Assembly: GCA_020637055.1 (NCBI GenBank)
Contig: JACJWR010000001.1
Span: 1-64,000, forward strand
From: Actinomycetota bacterium
GTDB taxonomy: Bacteria > Actinomycetota > Actinomycetes > S36-B12 > UBA10799
DNA length: 64,000 bases
Direction: 5' to 3'
The translations under genes were made by a program, and so were the position numbers. A model generated the notes under the pieces. The model made no database searches. It was given only the letters and a program-made list of their open reading frames with translations, and was not told the DNA's origin. Positions 52,179-61,280 of the stretch are shown one piece after another (the stretch's first letter is position 1; each line of letters starts with the position of its first letter).

Positions 52179-53180
52179 TCACACCTTCGGCAGCGTCCCG
52201 TCCCAGCCGTGCGCCATGAGGCGACTGGCGATCCGGGCGATGACCACCTGAGGGTGGCTGATCATCTCGCGCACGTCCCAGGCCACCACTGACCTCCCGG
52301 CGTTCGCGATGGCGTGGTGCCGTTCCGCTTCCGCCACGAGCACTCCGTCAGGGGACCCGAGACTCCCGTCGTACTTGATCGCCCCGTGGCACTCGCCTGC
52401 TACCCCAAACTCAGGCCAGTCGAAATCCAGCCACTTGGCGCCATGCTCGGTCTCGAACTGTGCCTGACACTCCGGCGCTGGAAGCCCGGCGGCCACGATC
52501 TGGCCGAACGACAACGACTCACCCGGCGATTCCCGACGCGGGTCGGTCAACTGAAGCGCCGCCGTCGCCCGCCGGTTCCGGTGCGGCCGGACAACCTGCG
52601 CCTGCCGCAGCGGCCGCAACGCCGCGGCCATCACCCGATCCGAGATGTGGCCGCGCAGTTGCTGCGACACCACGTACCCCGCGGCCGCTCGGCGGGCGAC
52701 GTGATCCAGCAGCATGAGGGCCTCGGGCTACTCCAACTCCGCCGCGAGATCGATTGCCGTGCGGGCGGGTGTGGTGAGGCGCAGGCCGGCCAGCGGCCCG
52801 GCGGCGATGTCCGTCACATGCGCAGGCGGGAGCGGACGGGCCGCGATCAATGGAGTCGTTCGGTTCGAGTCGCCGCGAACGCGAGTGAAGCGCGGCGGTT
52901 CCGCAGCCACCCGTTCGCGGTGCAGCAACGGCAGTCCGTGAGCGAGAGCGGCGGTCTCGTGGCTGGCCACCAGGGCCGGCGTGCGCACCTGCTGAGCGAG
53001 CGCCCGTTGGGCGTGGGCTTCCGCGGGGTCGCTGGGGATCGCCTCCGACGCCACGTACACACCCGGATGCAGTTCGGTGACCGTACCGCGCCGCAGGGCG
53101 GCCTGCAGTGTTCGATACGAGACCCCGACGTGGGCCACCATGAACGGTGTGGCGGGTGGATGCCAGCGAGCGTTGGGCAT
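52179..53180 (-). pseudogene. DUF559/AbiEi-like protein gene broken by an in-frame TAG
   Basis: ATG 53180 begins MPNARWHPPATPFMVAHVGV. The N-terminal part has an AbiEi-like winged-helix and antitoxin pattern: RRGTVTELHPGVYVASEAIP, LVASHETAALAHGLPLL and TTPARTAIDLAAELE. At 52728-52730 there is a TAG, and the same frame carries on at once as PEALMLLDHVARRAAAGY and then ESPGESLSFGQIVAAGLPAP with WLDFDWPEFGVAGECHGAIK, the nuclease-like DUF559 domain. A single change (for example TGG to TAG) accounts for it. The halves together are the usual length for this family, about 330 aa. Whether readthrough occurs is unknown. Confidence 0.8.
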
Positions 53181-53397
53181 CCGTCCAGTCTGGGCGGATA
53201 CGAGGATTCGACGTTTTGCGTCGTCCACAAGCGCTCTGCGGCCTCGGCCGCGGGCTTTGCAGGGCATTCGACGGCGCTGAGAGCCTGGATGGAAATCGGC
53301 CGCGGCAGTCACGCAGCGAAGCCGAAAGGTACCCTGGCCTTCGAGCCGGGGCAGGCCGCCGCCAGCCCCTCACGAGTCACGCCGAGAGGACTGAAGG

Positions 53398-55188
53398 GTG
53401 GCCAGACACGGCGCCGCAGGCACAGAGCAGGCCAAGGGCAAGCGGCGCGTGTGGCGCTACGTGGCCCTGGCCGCTGTCGTGGTGGTGGCGCTGATCGCGG
53501 CCGCGGGCGCCTGGATCGCCTACACCGGCTTGCAGGCCCGGAACGCCTTGGTGACGGCCGCGGATGCAGTGGCCGGCACCCAGGACGCCCTGCTCGGCGC
53601 CGATGTGGCGGCGGCCCAGGCGTCCGTGACCGAGGCGTCGGCACTCACGTCCGAGGCGGCATCTAAGACGTCCGACCCGGTGTGGAAGGTGGTCGGGGCG
53701 CTGCCGTGGATCGGCTCGTCACCCAAGGCGGTCACTCTCGCCACCGAGGCGGCCGACGAAGTGGTCTCTGGATCGCTGCCCAAGTTCGTCGAGGCCGCAG
53801 CCATCCTCGATGTGGAAACCATCAAAGACGCGGAGGGTAAGGTCGACCTCGCACGGCTTACCCCCGCCGGCGCCACGCTCGGCGAAGCCCAAGCGAGCCT
53901 GAGCGCGGCGGCGGAGACCTTGGCCGAGGTGCCGACCTCCGGCGTTGTCGCCCCGGTCACCGAGGGCGTGGACGAGTTGAACAGCAAGGTCGAGCAGGCG
54001 TTGGGTATTTCGGAGACGGCATCGCAACTGCTGGCGGTGATGCCCACCATGCTGGGCGCCGACGCGCCCCAGACCTACTTCGTGGCGTTCCAGAGCCCGG
54101 TCGAGATCCGGGGCACAGGCGGATTCCTGGGCACCTATGGCGTCCTCACCGTGGACGGAGGTGAGTTGGTGCAGAAGGACGTCGAGTCCAACAACAACCT
54201 CCAGCGCTTCCCGGAGCCGGTGGTGAACCTCGGACCGGAGTACCGCGCCCTCTACGGTCGCGATCCGGCATTGTGGCAGAACATGAATATGTCGCCGAAC
54301 TTCCCGTACGCCGGCATCCAGTGGGCCACGGCGTACCAGTTGCAGTTCGGCCAGCCAGTGGCCGGGGTGATGGCCGTGGACATCAACGCGCTCGAGTACT
54401 TGATCCAGGCGACCGGTCCAGTAACCGCCCCCAACGGCAAAGTGCTCACCGCCGACAACGTGGTGCAGTACCTCGGCAACGACGTCTACTTCGAATTCGA
54501 AGACGACAACGCTGCTCGGAAGGACTACCTCGCGGAGGTGGCAACGGAACTCATCGAGCGGGTACTGGGACTTGACGGAGGTACCGGCAAGTTGGTGCAA
54601 GCCCTCACCGACAGCGTGTCCGGCGGTCACATTCAGTTGTGGTCGAAGGACGCGACGATCCAGTCGGCGCTGGAGACCACGCCGATCGCGGGTGCCACGC
54701 CAACTGCCGAGGGACCATACGCGCAGCTTGTGCTGAACAACGGCGCCGGGAACAAGCTCGACTTCTACACCGAACGCAAGCTTGAGTACCTGGCCGGCCG
54801 GTGCGAGGCCGACAGACGCCAGAGCCTGGTGCGCGCCACCTTGCTGAACAACGTGCCGCCGATCGATCAAGGGCCTCGCTACATTTACGGCCGCGGGGAC
54901 ACCTCAGCCCTCGATGCCGATCCGCTCTCCAACCGCACGCTGGTCTACCTCCACATGCCGATCGGTTCGGGAGTCACCGCGGTTCGTGTCAACGGCGCGC
55001 CGACAACGGCCATCTTCGGCTCCGAACTCGGCCACCCGGTGGCGCTCCTGGACCTAGAACTCCCGGCGGGCACCCCGGTTGTGGTGGAACTCGACGTCGT
55101 CGAGCCGCTGTCGGATGCGGAGCCAGTGGTGCCGGTGCAGCCGATGATCCAGCCGCAGGAGACGGTCGTGGAGTGGGGTGGGTGCTAG
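53398..55188 (+). CDS. DUF4012-domain membrane-anchored protein
   Basis: 596 aa, GTG start after GAGGACTGAAGG. A basic cytosolic N-terminus is followed by one helix (VALAAVVVVALIAAAGAWIA), then a long Ala-rich helical stretch with WKVVGALPWIGSSPKAVTLA, and the DUF4012 core: YFVAFQSPVEIRGTGGFLGT, NMNMSPNFPYAGIQWATAYQ and VAGVMAVDINALEYLIQATG. DUF4012 proteins are common in actinobacterial polysaccharide loci and share features with LytR-CpsA-Psr proteins, which attach polymers to the wall. By position, a role in polymer attachment is possible but unproven. It converges on the fnl operon with 6 bp between. Confidence 0.82.
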   Translation: MARHGAAGTEQAKGKRRVWRYVALAAVVVVALIAAAGAWIAYTGLQARNALVTAADAVAGTQDALLGADVAAAQASVTEASALTSEAASKTSDPVWKVVGALPWIGSSPKAVTLATEAADEVVSGSLPKFVEAAAILDVETIKDAEGKVDLARLTPAGATLGEAQASLSAAAETLAEVPTSGVVAPVTEGVDELNSKVEQALGISETASQLLAVMPTMLGADAPQTYFVAFQSPVEIRGTGGFLGTYGVLTVDGGELVQKDVESNNNLQRFPEPVVNLGPEYRALYGRDPALWQNMNMSPNFPYAGIQWATAYQLQFGQPVAGVMAVDINALEYLIQATGPVTAPNGKVLTADNVVQYLGNDVYFEFEDDNAARKDYLAEVATELIERVLGLDGGTGKLVQALTDSVSGGHIQLWSKDATIQSALETTPIAGATPTAEGPYAQLVLNNGAGNKLDFYTERKLEYLAGRCEADRRQSLVRATLLNNVPPIDQGPRYIYGRGDTSALDADPLSNRTLVYLHMPIGSGVTAVRVNGAPTTAIFGSELGHPVALLDLELPAGTPVVVELDVVEPLSDAEPVVPVQPMIQPQETVVEWGGC

Positions 55189-55194
55189 CTGCGG

Positions 55195-56310
55195 CTACCG
55201 CAGCCCACTCCACTGCTTGTGCTGTGGCGCCGTGGAAAGGATGAAGTTGACCACTCGTTCACTGGTATTCGTCACGCAGTAGTCGGAAGGCGCCTCCGGC
55301 GAACGTCCGCGCGCCATCGCGAATTCGACGCCCGCGAGTACGGTCTCCGGCGTCACATCGACCATGGTGATGGCGCCGGTGTCCAGTGCTTCCGGCCGTT
55401 CGATGGCCCCTCGCAAGGTCACTGCAGGGAAGCCGAGCATGGTGGATTCCTCAGCGATGGTGCCCGAGTCAGAAAGAACGCAAGCCGACTCCAGCTGGAG
55501 TTTGTTGTAGTCGAGGAAACCGAACGGTGGGTGGAAGCGCACCAGCGGGTCAACGGAGAAGCCGTCGCCGGCCTCCAACCGCTTGCGGGTCCGCGGGTGG
55601 GTGCTCACCAGAACCGGCTTGCCCCAGCGATCCGCCACAGCGTTCAGTGAGTCGACCAACAAGGCCAACCGTTCCGGGTTGTCGACATTCTCCTCCCGAT
55701 GCGCAGACACGAGGAAGTACTCTCCGGCGCCGACACCCATCTGGTCCAAAGCGTCCGAGGCCTCGATCTGATCGTGGTAAAGATCAAGCACCTCGCGCAT
55801 GGGCGAACCGGTGACCAATACGCGACGCGGGTGCAATCCCTCGCCAAGCAGGTTGCGCCTGGCGTGCTCGGTGTAGGCGAGGTTGAAGTCGGCGGTGTGA
55901 TCCACCAGGCGGCGGTTGGTCTCCTCCGGGACGTTCGCATCGAAGCAGCGGTTGCCCGCCTCCATGTGGTACGTCGGAATCTTGGTGCGCTTGGCCATGA
56001 TGAGGCTGAGTGCGGAGTTGGTATCGCCGAGCACCAGGAACGCATCAGGCTGCTCCTGGGCCAACACAGTCTCGGTCTTGCGCAAAATGTCGCCGAGGGT
56101 GGCACCGAGGCTGGAGACGTCCACGTCGAGCACGTAGTCGGGCATCCGCAGGCTCATCTCCTCGAAGAAGATGCCGTTGAGCCGGTGGTCCCAGTTCTGG
56201 CCGGTGTGCACGAGCACATGCTCGATCCCTGGGGTCGAATCGAGGCGGCGCATCACTGCGGCCAGGCGGATGATCTCCGGGCGGGTGCCTACGACGGTGA
56301 GGACCTTCAT
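55195..56310 (-). CDS. fnlC: UDP-HexNAc 2-epimerase, FnlC/CapG/WbjD type
   Basis: 371 aa from ATG 56310 with GAGGAGGTG 8 bp upstream. It catalyses the last step to UDP-N-acetyl-L-fucosamine, 2-epimerisation. KVLTVVGTRPEIIRLAAVMR is the common N-terminus of non-hydrolysing 2-epimerases; GNRCFDANVPEETNRRLVDH and TADFNLAYTEHARRNLLGEG mark the FnlC branch; VSAHREENVDN and LSDSGTIAEEST bind UDP. Third gene of the fnlABC operon, following fnlB by 4 bp. Confidence 0.9.
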   Translation of the reverse strand: MKVLTVVGTRPEIIRLAAVMRRLDSTPGIEHVLVHTGQNWDHRLNGIFFEEMSLRMPDYVLDVDVSSLGATLGDILRKTETVLAQEQPDAFLVLGDTNSALSLIMAKRTKIPTYHMEAGNRCFDANVPEETNRRLVDHTADFNLAYTEHARRNLLGEGLHPRRVLVTGSPMREVLDLYHDQIEASDALDQMGVGAGEYFLVSAHREENVDNPERLALLVDSLNAVADRWGKPVLVSTHPRTRKRLEAGDGFSVDPLVRFHPPFGFLDYNKLQLESACVLSDSGTIAEESTMLGFPAVTLRGAIERPEALDTGAITMVDVTPETVLAGVEFAMARGRSPEAPSDYCVTNTSERVVNFILSTAPQHKQWSGLR

Positions 56311-56314
56311 CAAC

Positions 56315-57460
56315 TCACACCTCCTCTGGGAAGGTGTCCGGGTTGGCCGGGTCGAACACCTCGTCGGCGTAGAACAACGTGATCAACTCGTCGTCGCCGG
56401 TGTTGGTGATCGAGTGGACCCACATGGTCGGCATGTCGATGATGCCCGGCCGGTCACCGCTCACAGAGAACTCCACCACTTCATCGCTGAACACCTTGCG
56501 CAGCCGGATCACAGCCTCCCCGCGCAGCACCAGGAAGCGTTCGACCTTGTGCAGGTGGTAGTGCTGACCGCGGGTGAAGCCGGGGTTGGTGGTGGAGAAG
56601 AAGACTTGGGTCTGGCCCCCTGGCGCCTTGACGGTCTCGAACAGTTCGCCCCGCTGATCCCCGCGAACCTCAGGGTAGATCGGCCACTGCTGGGGGAAGG
56701 TGTAGGACCGATAGGTGTTAAAGAGGTCGCGGGTGAAGGGGTCGGAAAGGTCCGGCAGGATGGCGCTTCGGTAGGCATCACGGATCGGCAGCAGCCGCTC
56801 TAGGACGCCAGTCACTGTCGTAGGGGTGCCGGCCGGCGCAACTTCCCCATCAAAGCCTTCGGCGGCGGCATCGAGCAGCACCGAGGCAGCCCGCTGCACG
56901 TGCAGCAGCGGCATCTCGCGATCGACCTGAATCTCGGGCTGTTGATCGTTGGCGAGCAGGTGACAGAAGGTGGCCACCACACTGTTGTAAAACGGGGTGC
57001 CATGCTCACCAAAGATGTTCGGCAGCACCACGTCTGCCACCGGGGCTCCCGAACGTCGACCCCAGTCACGCAAGATGTCGGCAGACTGACGTTTGGCCAC
57101 ACCGAACCCAGAATCCCCGCGGGAATGGATGCTGTTGCCGTAGACGATGGGGATCGGCTTGTCCAGGCGTTCCAGGCTCTCCACCAGGCACCTCGCCAGC
57201 CACGGATTCACCTCGGCGATCGTGGCGTCGTCGGAGGCGCGGTTCACACCGGCAAGGTGGATCACGGCGTCGGCTTCAGCGAGCACCGCATCCATCACGT
57301 CGGGGTCGTCGAAATGAGGTTCGGCCAGATGAAAGGCGTCCCCTCCCCCCTCACGGGCACGCAACGCACAGCGCGTATGCCAGGCGATGAACCCGTCGGG
57401 GCCGGTGATGGCGATGCGTGGGGGACGCGAATCTTCAACCCCGCCCAACTTCTCACTCAT
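56315..57460 (-). CDS. fnlB: FnlB/CapF: SDR reductase with C-terminal cupin
   Basis: 381 aa, ATG start overlapping the fnlA stop by 4 bp. Two domains: an SDR part with IAITGPDGFIAWHTRCALRA, AVIHLAGVNRASDDATIAEV, the S-x-K-like FGVAKRQSADILRDWG and LPNIFGEHGTPFYNSVVATF; and a cupin from about residue 260 with GELFETVKAPGGQTQVFFST and GQHYHLHKVERFLVLRGEAV, whose His residues bind metal. CapF-type enzymes epimerise and reduce the 4-keto intermediate to UDP-N-acetyl-6-deoxytalose. The classic Tyr-x3-Lys is replaced in this branch, as usual. Confidence 0.9.
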   Translation of the reverse strand: MSEKLGGVEDSRPPRIAITGPDGFIAWHTRCALRAREGGGDAFHLAEPHFDDPDVMDAVLAEADAVIHLAGVNRASDDATIAEVNPWLARCLVESLERLDKPIPIVYGNSIHSRGDSGFGVAKRQSADILRDWGRRSGAPVADVVLPNIFGEHGTPFYNSVVATFCHLLANDQQPEIQVDREMPLLHVQRAASVLLDAAAEGFDGEVAPAGTPTTVTGVLERLLPIRDAYRSAILPDLSDPFTRDLFNTYRSYTFPQQWPIYPEVRGDQRGELFETVKAPGGQTQVFFSTTNPGFTRGQHYHLHKVERFLVLRGEAVIRLRKVFSDEVVEFSVSGDRPGIIDMPTMWVHSITNTGDDELITLFYADEVFDPANPDTFPEEV

Positions 57461-58509
57461 CGGCGTGCCTCCGCGATGACCTGCTTCATCTCGGGCAGGG
57501 CAGCGACGACGTCCATTACCTGTTCAACATCAAGTTGTTCCGTGTTGTCGGAGTTGTAGTCGACGCCACGATCGAGCCCTTTCTCCCCTTCATCGGTGTA
57601 CAGGGTGTAGTCCAGCGACCGCCCGTCGAGGGGGACACGGAAGTAGTCACCCATGTCTTCAGCCTTGGCCATTTCCTCGACGCTGAGCAGGGACTCGTAA
57701 CGCTTCTCACCGTGGCGGGAGCCGATGACGCGGATCTCAGGCTTCACTCCCATCAGCCTCGCGACGGCCTTGGCCAGATCCTCGATCGTGCTGGCCGGAG
57801 CCTTGCGCACGAAGATGTCACCCGGTGAAGCGTTCTCGAAGGCGTACTGCACCAGTTCGACGCTCTCGCCGAGCGACATCAGGAAGCGGGTCATACCAGG
57901 GTCAGTGATGCTCAGGGGCTTGCCCTGCCGGATCTGCTCGACGAACAGAGGGATTACGGAACCGCGCGAATACATCACGTTGCCGTAGCGCGTAACTGAA
58001 ACGACCGTTCCGGAATCAGGATTGTTGCGCGCGTAGGCCTGTGCAACCTTCTCCATCATGGCCTTGCTGATGCCCATCGCATTTATCGGGTACACGGCCT
58101 TGTCGGTAGACAGGCAGACCACTGACTTGATCCCATGGGCGTCAGCGGCGCGGATGACGTTGTCTGTGCCGTGGACGTTGGTCGCCACGGCCTGCTGCGG
58201 GAAGAACTCGCAGGACGGCACTTGCTTGAGCGCGGCGGCGTGGAAAACGTAGTCGACGCCGCGGGAGGCCTCGTCGACGCTGTGGTAATCCCGGACATCA
58301 CCCACATAGAAGCGGGCGCGTGCGTCGGCCAGATGGCGACGGAGGTCGTCTTGCTTCGCTTCGTCGCGGGAGAGGATGCGGAGTTCCGAGACGGTATCGC
58401 GTTCCAGCAAATGCCTCGCGACCGTGGATCCAAAAGACCCGGTACCCCCCGTTACGAGAATGCTACTCGCGGCGTGTGTCACGGTCGCTGAGTCTACGGT
58501 CAGACACAC
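57457..58509 (-). CDS. fnlA: UDP-GlcNAc 4,6-dehydratase (5-inverting), FnlA/CapE/WbjB type
   Basis: 350 aa. First enzyme of UDP-FucNAc synthesis, making a 4-keto-6-deoxy sugar from UDP-GlcNAc. SSILVTGGTGSFGSTVARHL, SRDEAKQDDLRRHLADAR, FHAAALKQVPSCEFFPQQAV and CLSTDKAVYPINAMGISKAM, then TRYGNVMYSRGSVIPLF, are all textbook for the inverting dehydratases. The start is uncertain: GTG 58509 or GTG 58482, neither with a clear ribosome binding site. First gene of the operon; 276 bp of divergent intergenic DNA lie upstream. Confidence 0.92.
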   Translation of the reverse strand: MCLTVDSATVTHAASSILVTGGTGSFGSTVARHLLERDTVSELRILSRDEAKQDDLRRHLADARARFYVGDVRDYHSVDEASRGVDYVFHAAALKQVPSCEFFPQQAVATNVHGTDNVIRAADAHGIKSVVCLSTDKAVYPINAMGISKAMMEKVAQAYARNNPDSGTVVSVTRYGNVMYSRGSVIPLFVEQIRQGKPLSITDPGMTRFLMSLGESVELVQYAFENASPGDIFVRKAPASTIEDLAKAVARLMGVKPEIRVIGSRHGEKRYESLLSVEEMAKAEDMGDYFRVPLDGRSLDYTLYTDEGEKGLDRGVDYNSDNTEQLDVEQVMDVVAALPEMKQVIAEARR

Positions 58510-58785
58510 CCTTCGCCTACCAGCGCATCGACTTGAACCTCAATTCGTCGCCCCGGCAACACAGTGGTCTGAGATGAATGGCCTATACTCCCAGAGGATC
58601 AAACATACAACTTGACGTCATGCACATGACCGCATCCACCTGCGCAGTGGCCCAGACGGGAAGCCGGAGCAGCGATTCTGCTCGGGCGGTATGAGAGCCT
58701 ATGGATTCAAATGCGCATGTAGTGGCCATGACCTTCCCGAGGGGCGGCGTTTCTAGGGGTGTAAGCGACCACAGGGTACGAGGAG
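58510..58785. other. Divergent intergenic region between fnlA and a GT4 gene
   Basis: 276 bp, distinctly richer in A/T than the DNA to its left. It must drive both fnlABC and the lower-GC cassette. A TATACT hexamer lies at 58584-58589 and a TTGACG at 58612-58617, but they are not spaced as a promoter pair. No ORF of note. Confidence 0.4.
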
Positions 58786-59820
58786 ATGGCGTTGTCCAGA
58801 GCATGGATCTGGGTCTTCCCACAGAGCGAGAGCATCGGTGGAACTGAGCGGAGAACCCTCGAAGTGGTTCCCGCCTATCTCGATGCTGGCGATGCTGTCG
58901 AGGCTCACCTACTCGGACCCAGCTGGGGAACCTTTGCTCGAAGCCTGCGGGAAGGAGGCGTTTCCGTGCACACGTACGACAGTCGACTGGCCATGATTGG
59001 CGCGCTGCGTAGAGCCAACAGTGCCAACAGCACCGTTTTCGCCTTTGAGAAGAACGCGGCACTGATGCTGCTCTTGACAGGGCACAAATTCCACCCGTAC
59101 CTGATGTCCCAGGCAAGCCAAGACGCACTCCACGGACGTTTCAAGAGGCGACTCTCCCGACTTCTCATGGGACGATGCGACCTCGTCGTCGCCAATTCCC
59201 GAGAGGCTATGCGCTTTGCCCAGACTCAGTACGACCTGGATGAAGACAGAGTGGTTGTCCTTGACCCCGTGGTTGCCGAATCCTGGATCCGAAAGGTGAG
59301 TGAACCCGCGCCCCATCCAGATCAGAACCTGGTTGGGATGGTCGGGAACTGGCGGCCCGAGAAGAGATACGACTTGGCGTGCGATGTCCTTGCTCAACTC
59401 CCAAGCCGGTATCGGCTCCGGATCTACACGAACAAGTCGGAACCAGTCGTTGACCTATTTCAGTCAAGGGGCCTCCTACACCGACTGGAGGTCGTTGAAG
59501 GCCAGCTGACTACGCCGTCTACCTACGACCAGTTCGGCTGCCTGCTCCATACGGCGGAATTCGAGTCGATTCCCAGGAGTATTCTTGAGGCCCGGGCCAG
59601 AGGTTGCCCCGTTGCCGCATTTTCATCGGGCAGTATTGCTGAATACGTCCCCGCCGCGGTTGCATTCGGCGACACGCGCACACTCGCCGCGCAGGTCATG
59701 GATATGACCGCCAACAAGCTCCAGAATGAAGCGCGCGTAGGCAACGGTGTTACTACGCCCAGCGAGTACCGACAAGCTCTGGAACTACTTCTGAGCGAAC
59801 TCGAAGGACACGCAAGTTGA
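58786..59820 (+). CDS. GT4-like glycosyltransferase
   Basis: 344 aa. WIWVFPQSESIGGTERRTLE at the N-terminus holds the acceptor-side glycine motif; VVANSREAMRFAQTQYDLDE lies at the junction; the donor domain has MVGNWRPEKRYDLACDVLAQ and FESIPRSILEARARGCPVAA with a variant E-x7-E. GAGGAG touches ATG 58786, so TTG 58792, 6 bp further, is an attractive alternative start. Codon use is less G/C-biased than in genes to the left, as in the rest of this cassette. Confidence 0.78.
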   Translation: MALSRAWIWVFPQSESIGGTERRTLEVVPAYLDAGDAVEAHLLGPSWGTFARSLREGGVSVHTYDSRLAMIGALRRANSANSTVFAFEKNAALMLLLTGHKFHPYLMSQASQDALHGRFKRRLSRLLMGRCDLVVANSREAMRFAQTQYDLDEDRVVVLDPVVAESWIRKVSEPAPHPDQNLVGMVGNWRPEKRYDLACDVLAQLPSRYRLRIYTNKSEPVVDLFQSRGLLHRLEVVEGQLTTPSTYDQFGCLLHTAEFESIPRSILEARARGCPVAAFSSGSIAEYVPAAVAFGDTRTLAAQVMDMTANKLQNEARVGNGVTTPSEYRQALELLLSELEGHAS

Positions 59821-59957
59821 GTTCCTGCGACTCTTCCCCACCACTTGGTTGCCCTGTAATCCTGTCCAGCGCTGCAGCCAGGTACTTTGAGCACCGCAAC
59901 CTGGCATCTGGAAGACTGCTTCCGCTTCCTAGGTGAGAGAAGGCGGACGGAAACAGC

Positions 59958-61097
59958 ATGGCCAGAGTCCTGCACGTAGTTGGAGATTCGAAATTCGGGG
60001 GTGCATCGGTTCTGATAGGGCGCCTGGCGCAAGCCGCACAAGCACAAAAGTATGAGGTCGACGTTCTCACCACGAACAAGACCTTCGCCCAACACCTGAG
60101 GAACGAGGGCGTTGGCGTAGTGGACTTAGACGTTGCGCGACGTGCAATACGCCCCGCGAGGGATCTAAGTGACGTCAGGAAACTCAAATCCTTTCTCAAC
60201 AGCCGAAAGTACACTGTTGTGCACACGCACACGTCTAAGGGCGGACTGGTGGGACGACTCGCTGCGTGGTCAGCGCACGTCCCTGTGGTCGTTCACACTG
60301 TCCATGGTTTCGCCATACATGAAGGCAGTTCATTGGCCGCCACCCGCGCATATGCATCGCTGGAGACGATCGCGGCGACTCGCTGCCATCGAGTGGTCAC
60401 GGTGAGCGAATTTCACCGCGATTGGGCGATTCGACTGGGAATCGCAGCTGCAGACAAGATAGTCGCGATCCCAAACGGCATCGATCCCCGCAGAGTCGCC
60501 TACCCAGGCACAAAGGCCGAAGCTAGATCCGAGCTGGGCCTCAACCAGGCGACTCCCCTCGTAGTGAACGCAGGCAGGCTGGCGCCCCAGAAGGGATTGT
60601 CGGATCTCCTGGCAGCCATGACGGAAGTGAACGCCCGCACAGGGGCGAGACTCATCCTCGCCGGCGATGGGCCGATGAGGGAGCAACTCGAGGAAGAGGC
60701 ACGCGCACTCGGCATCTCCGAGGCTGTCGATTTCCTCGGATTCCGCAGCGACGTTGGGAGATTACTCAGGGCATCAGACGTGGTTGTCTTGCCGAGCATC
60801 AGGGAAGGTCTGTCGATAGCTCTTCTTGAGGCAATGGCTGCGGGGAAGCCAATCGTCGCCACCGCGATCGGCAGCAACATCGAGGTGACCGGGGACGGGA
60901 CATGTGCCGACCTGGTTGAGGTTAACGCTATAGGCCAAATCGCGGAAGCGACCGTTGGACTACTACGCGATGCTGAGCGTGCAGAGGAGTTGGGGGCGCT
61001 CGCTCTTGCCAGATTCAACTCCTCATATCAAGAAGAGACCATGCTGCGCGCCTACATGGAACTTTACCGTGAACCCTATGACTTTAGATTGCACTGA
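59958..61097 (+). CDS. GT4 glycosyltransferase
   Basis: 379 aa, ATG start. VLHVVGDSKFGGASVLIGRL, then VVHTHTSKGGLVGRLAAWSA and VHTVHGFAIHEGS, which mark the branch of FucNAc/QuiNAc-type transferases (T-S-K-A/G-G); donor domain VVNAGRLAPQKGLSDLLAAM and VVLPSIREGLSIALLEAMAA with E-x7-E. With fnlABC next door, UDP-FucNAc is a plausible donor, though that is inference. A 137-bp gap without a gene separates it from the previous glycosyltransferase. Confidence 0.87.
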   Translation: MARVLHVVGDSKFGGASVLIGRLAQAAQAQKYEVDVLTTNKTFAQHLRNEGVGVVDLDVARRAIRPARDLSDVRKLKSFLNSRKYTVVHTHTSKGGLVGRLAAWSAHVPVVVHTVHGFAIHEGSSLAATRAYASLETIAATRCHRVVTVSEFHRDWAIRLGIAAADKIVAIPNGIDPRRVAYPGTKAEARSELGLNQATPLVVNAGRLAPQKGLSDLLAAMTEVNARTGARLILAGDGPMREQLEEEARALGISEAVDFLGFRSDVGRLLRASDVVVLPSIREGLSIALLEAMAAGKPIVATAIGSNIEVTGDGTCADLVEVNAIGQIAEATVGLLRDAERAEELGALALARFNSSYQEETMLRAYMELYREPYDFRLH

Positions 61098-61280
61098 GGT
61101 CGGCGGCGCCCGTGCTCCGACGGTGACGAACTACACGCCCGGGTATCTACTCTCGGAATTCAATCTTGGACGCGACAGCATCGCGCTGAAGCCATCGGCC
61201 GATAGGCCCCAAATGCCCACTGAGAACGGCCCTTGCCTCCTTCACTCGAAACCGGCCAATGCTCCGAAAGGGACCGCGTG

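Noticed and set aside
58584..58617. TATACT and TTGACG as a promoter pair
   Set aside because: Order and spacing are wrong for a single promoter on either strand.
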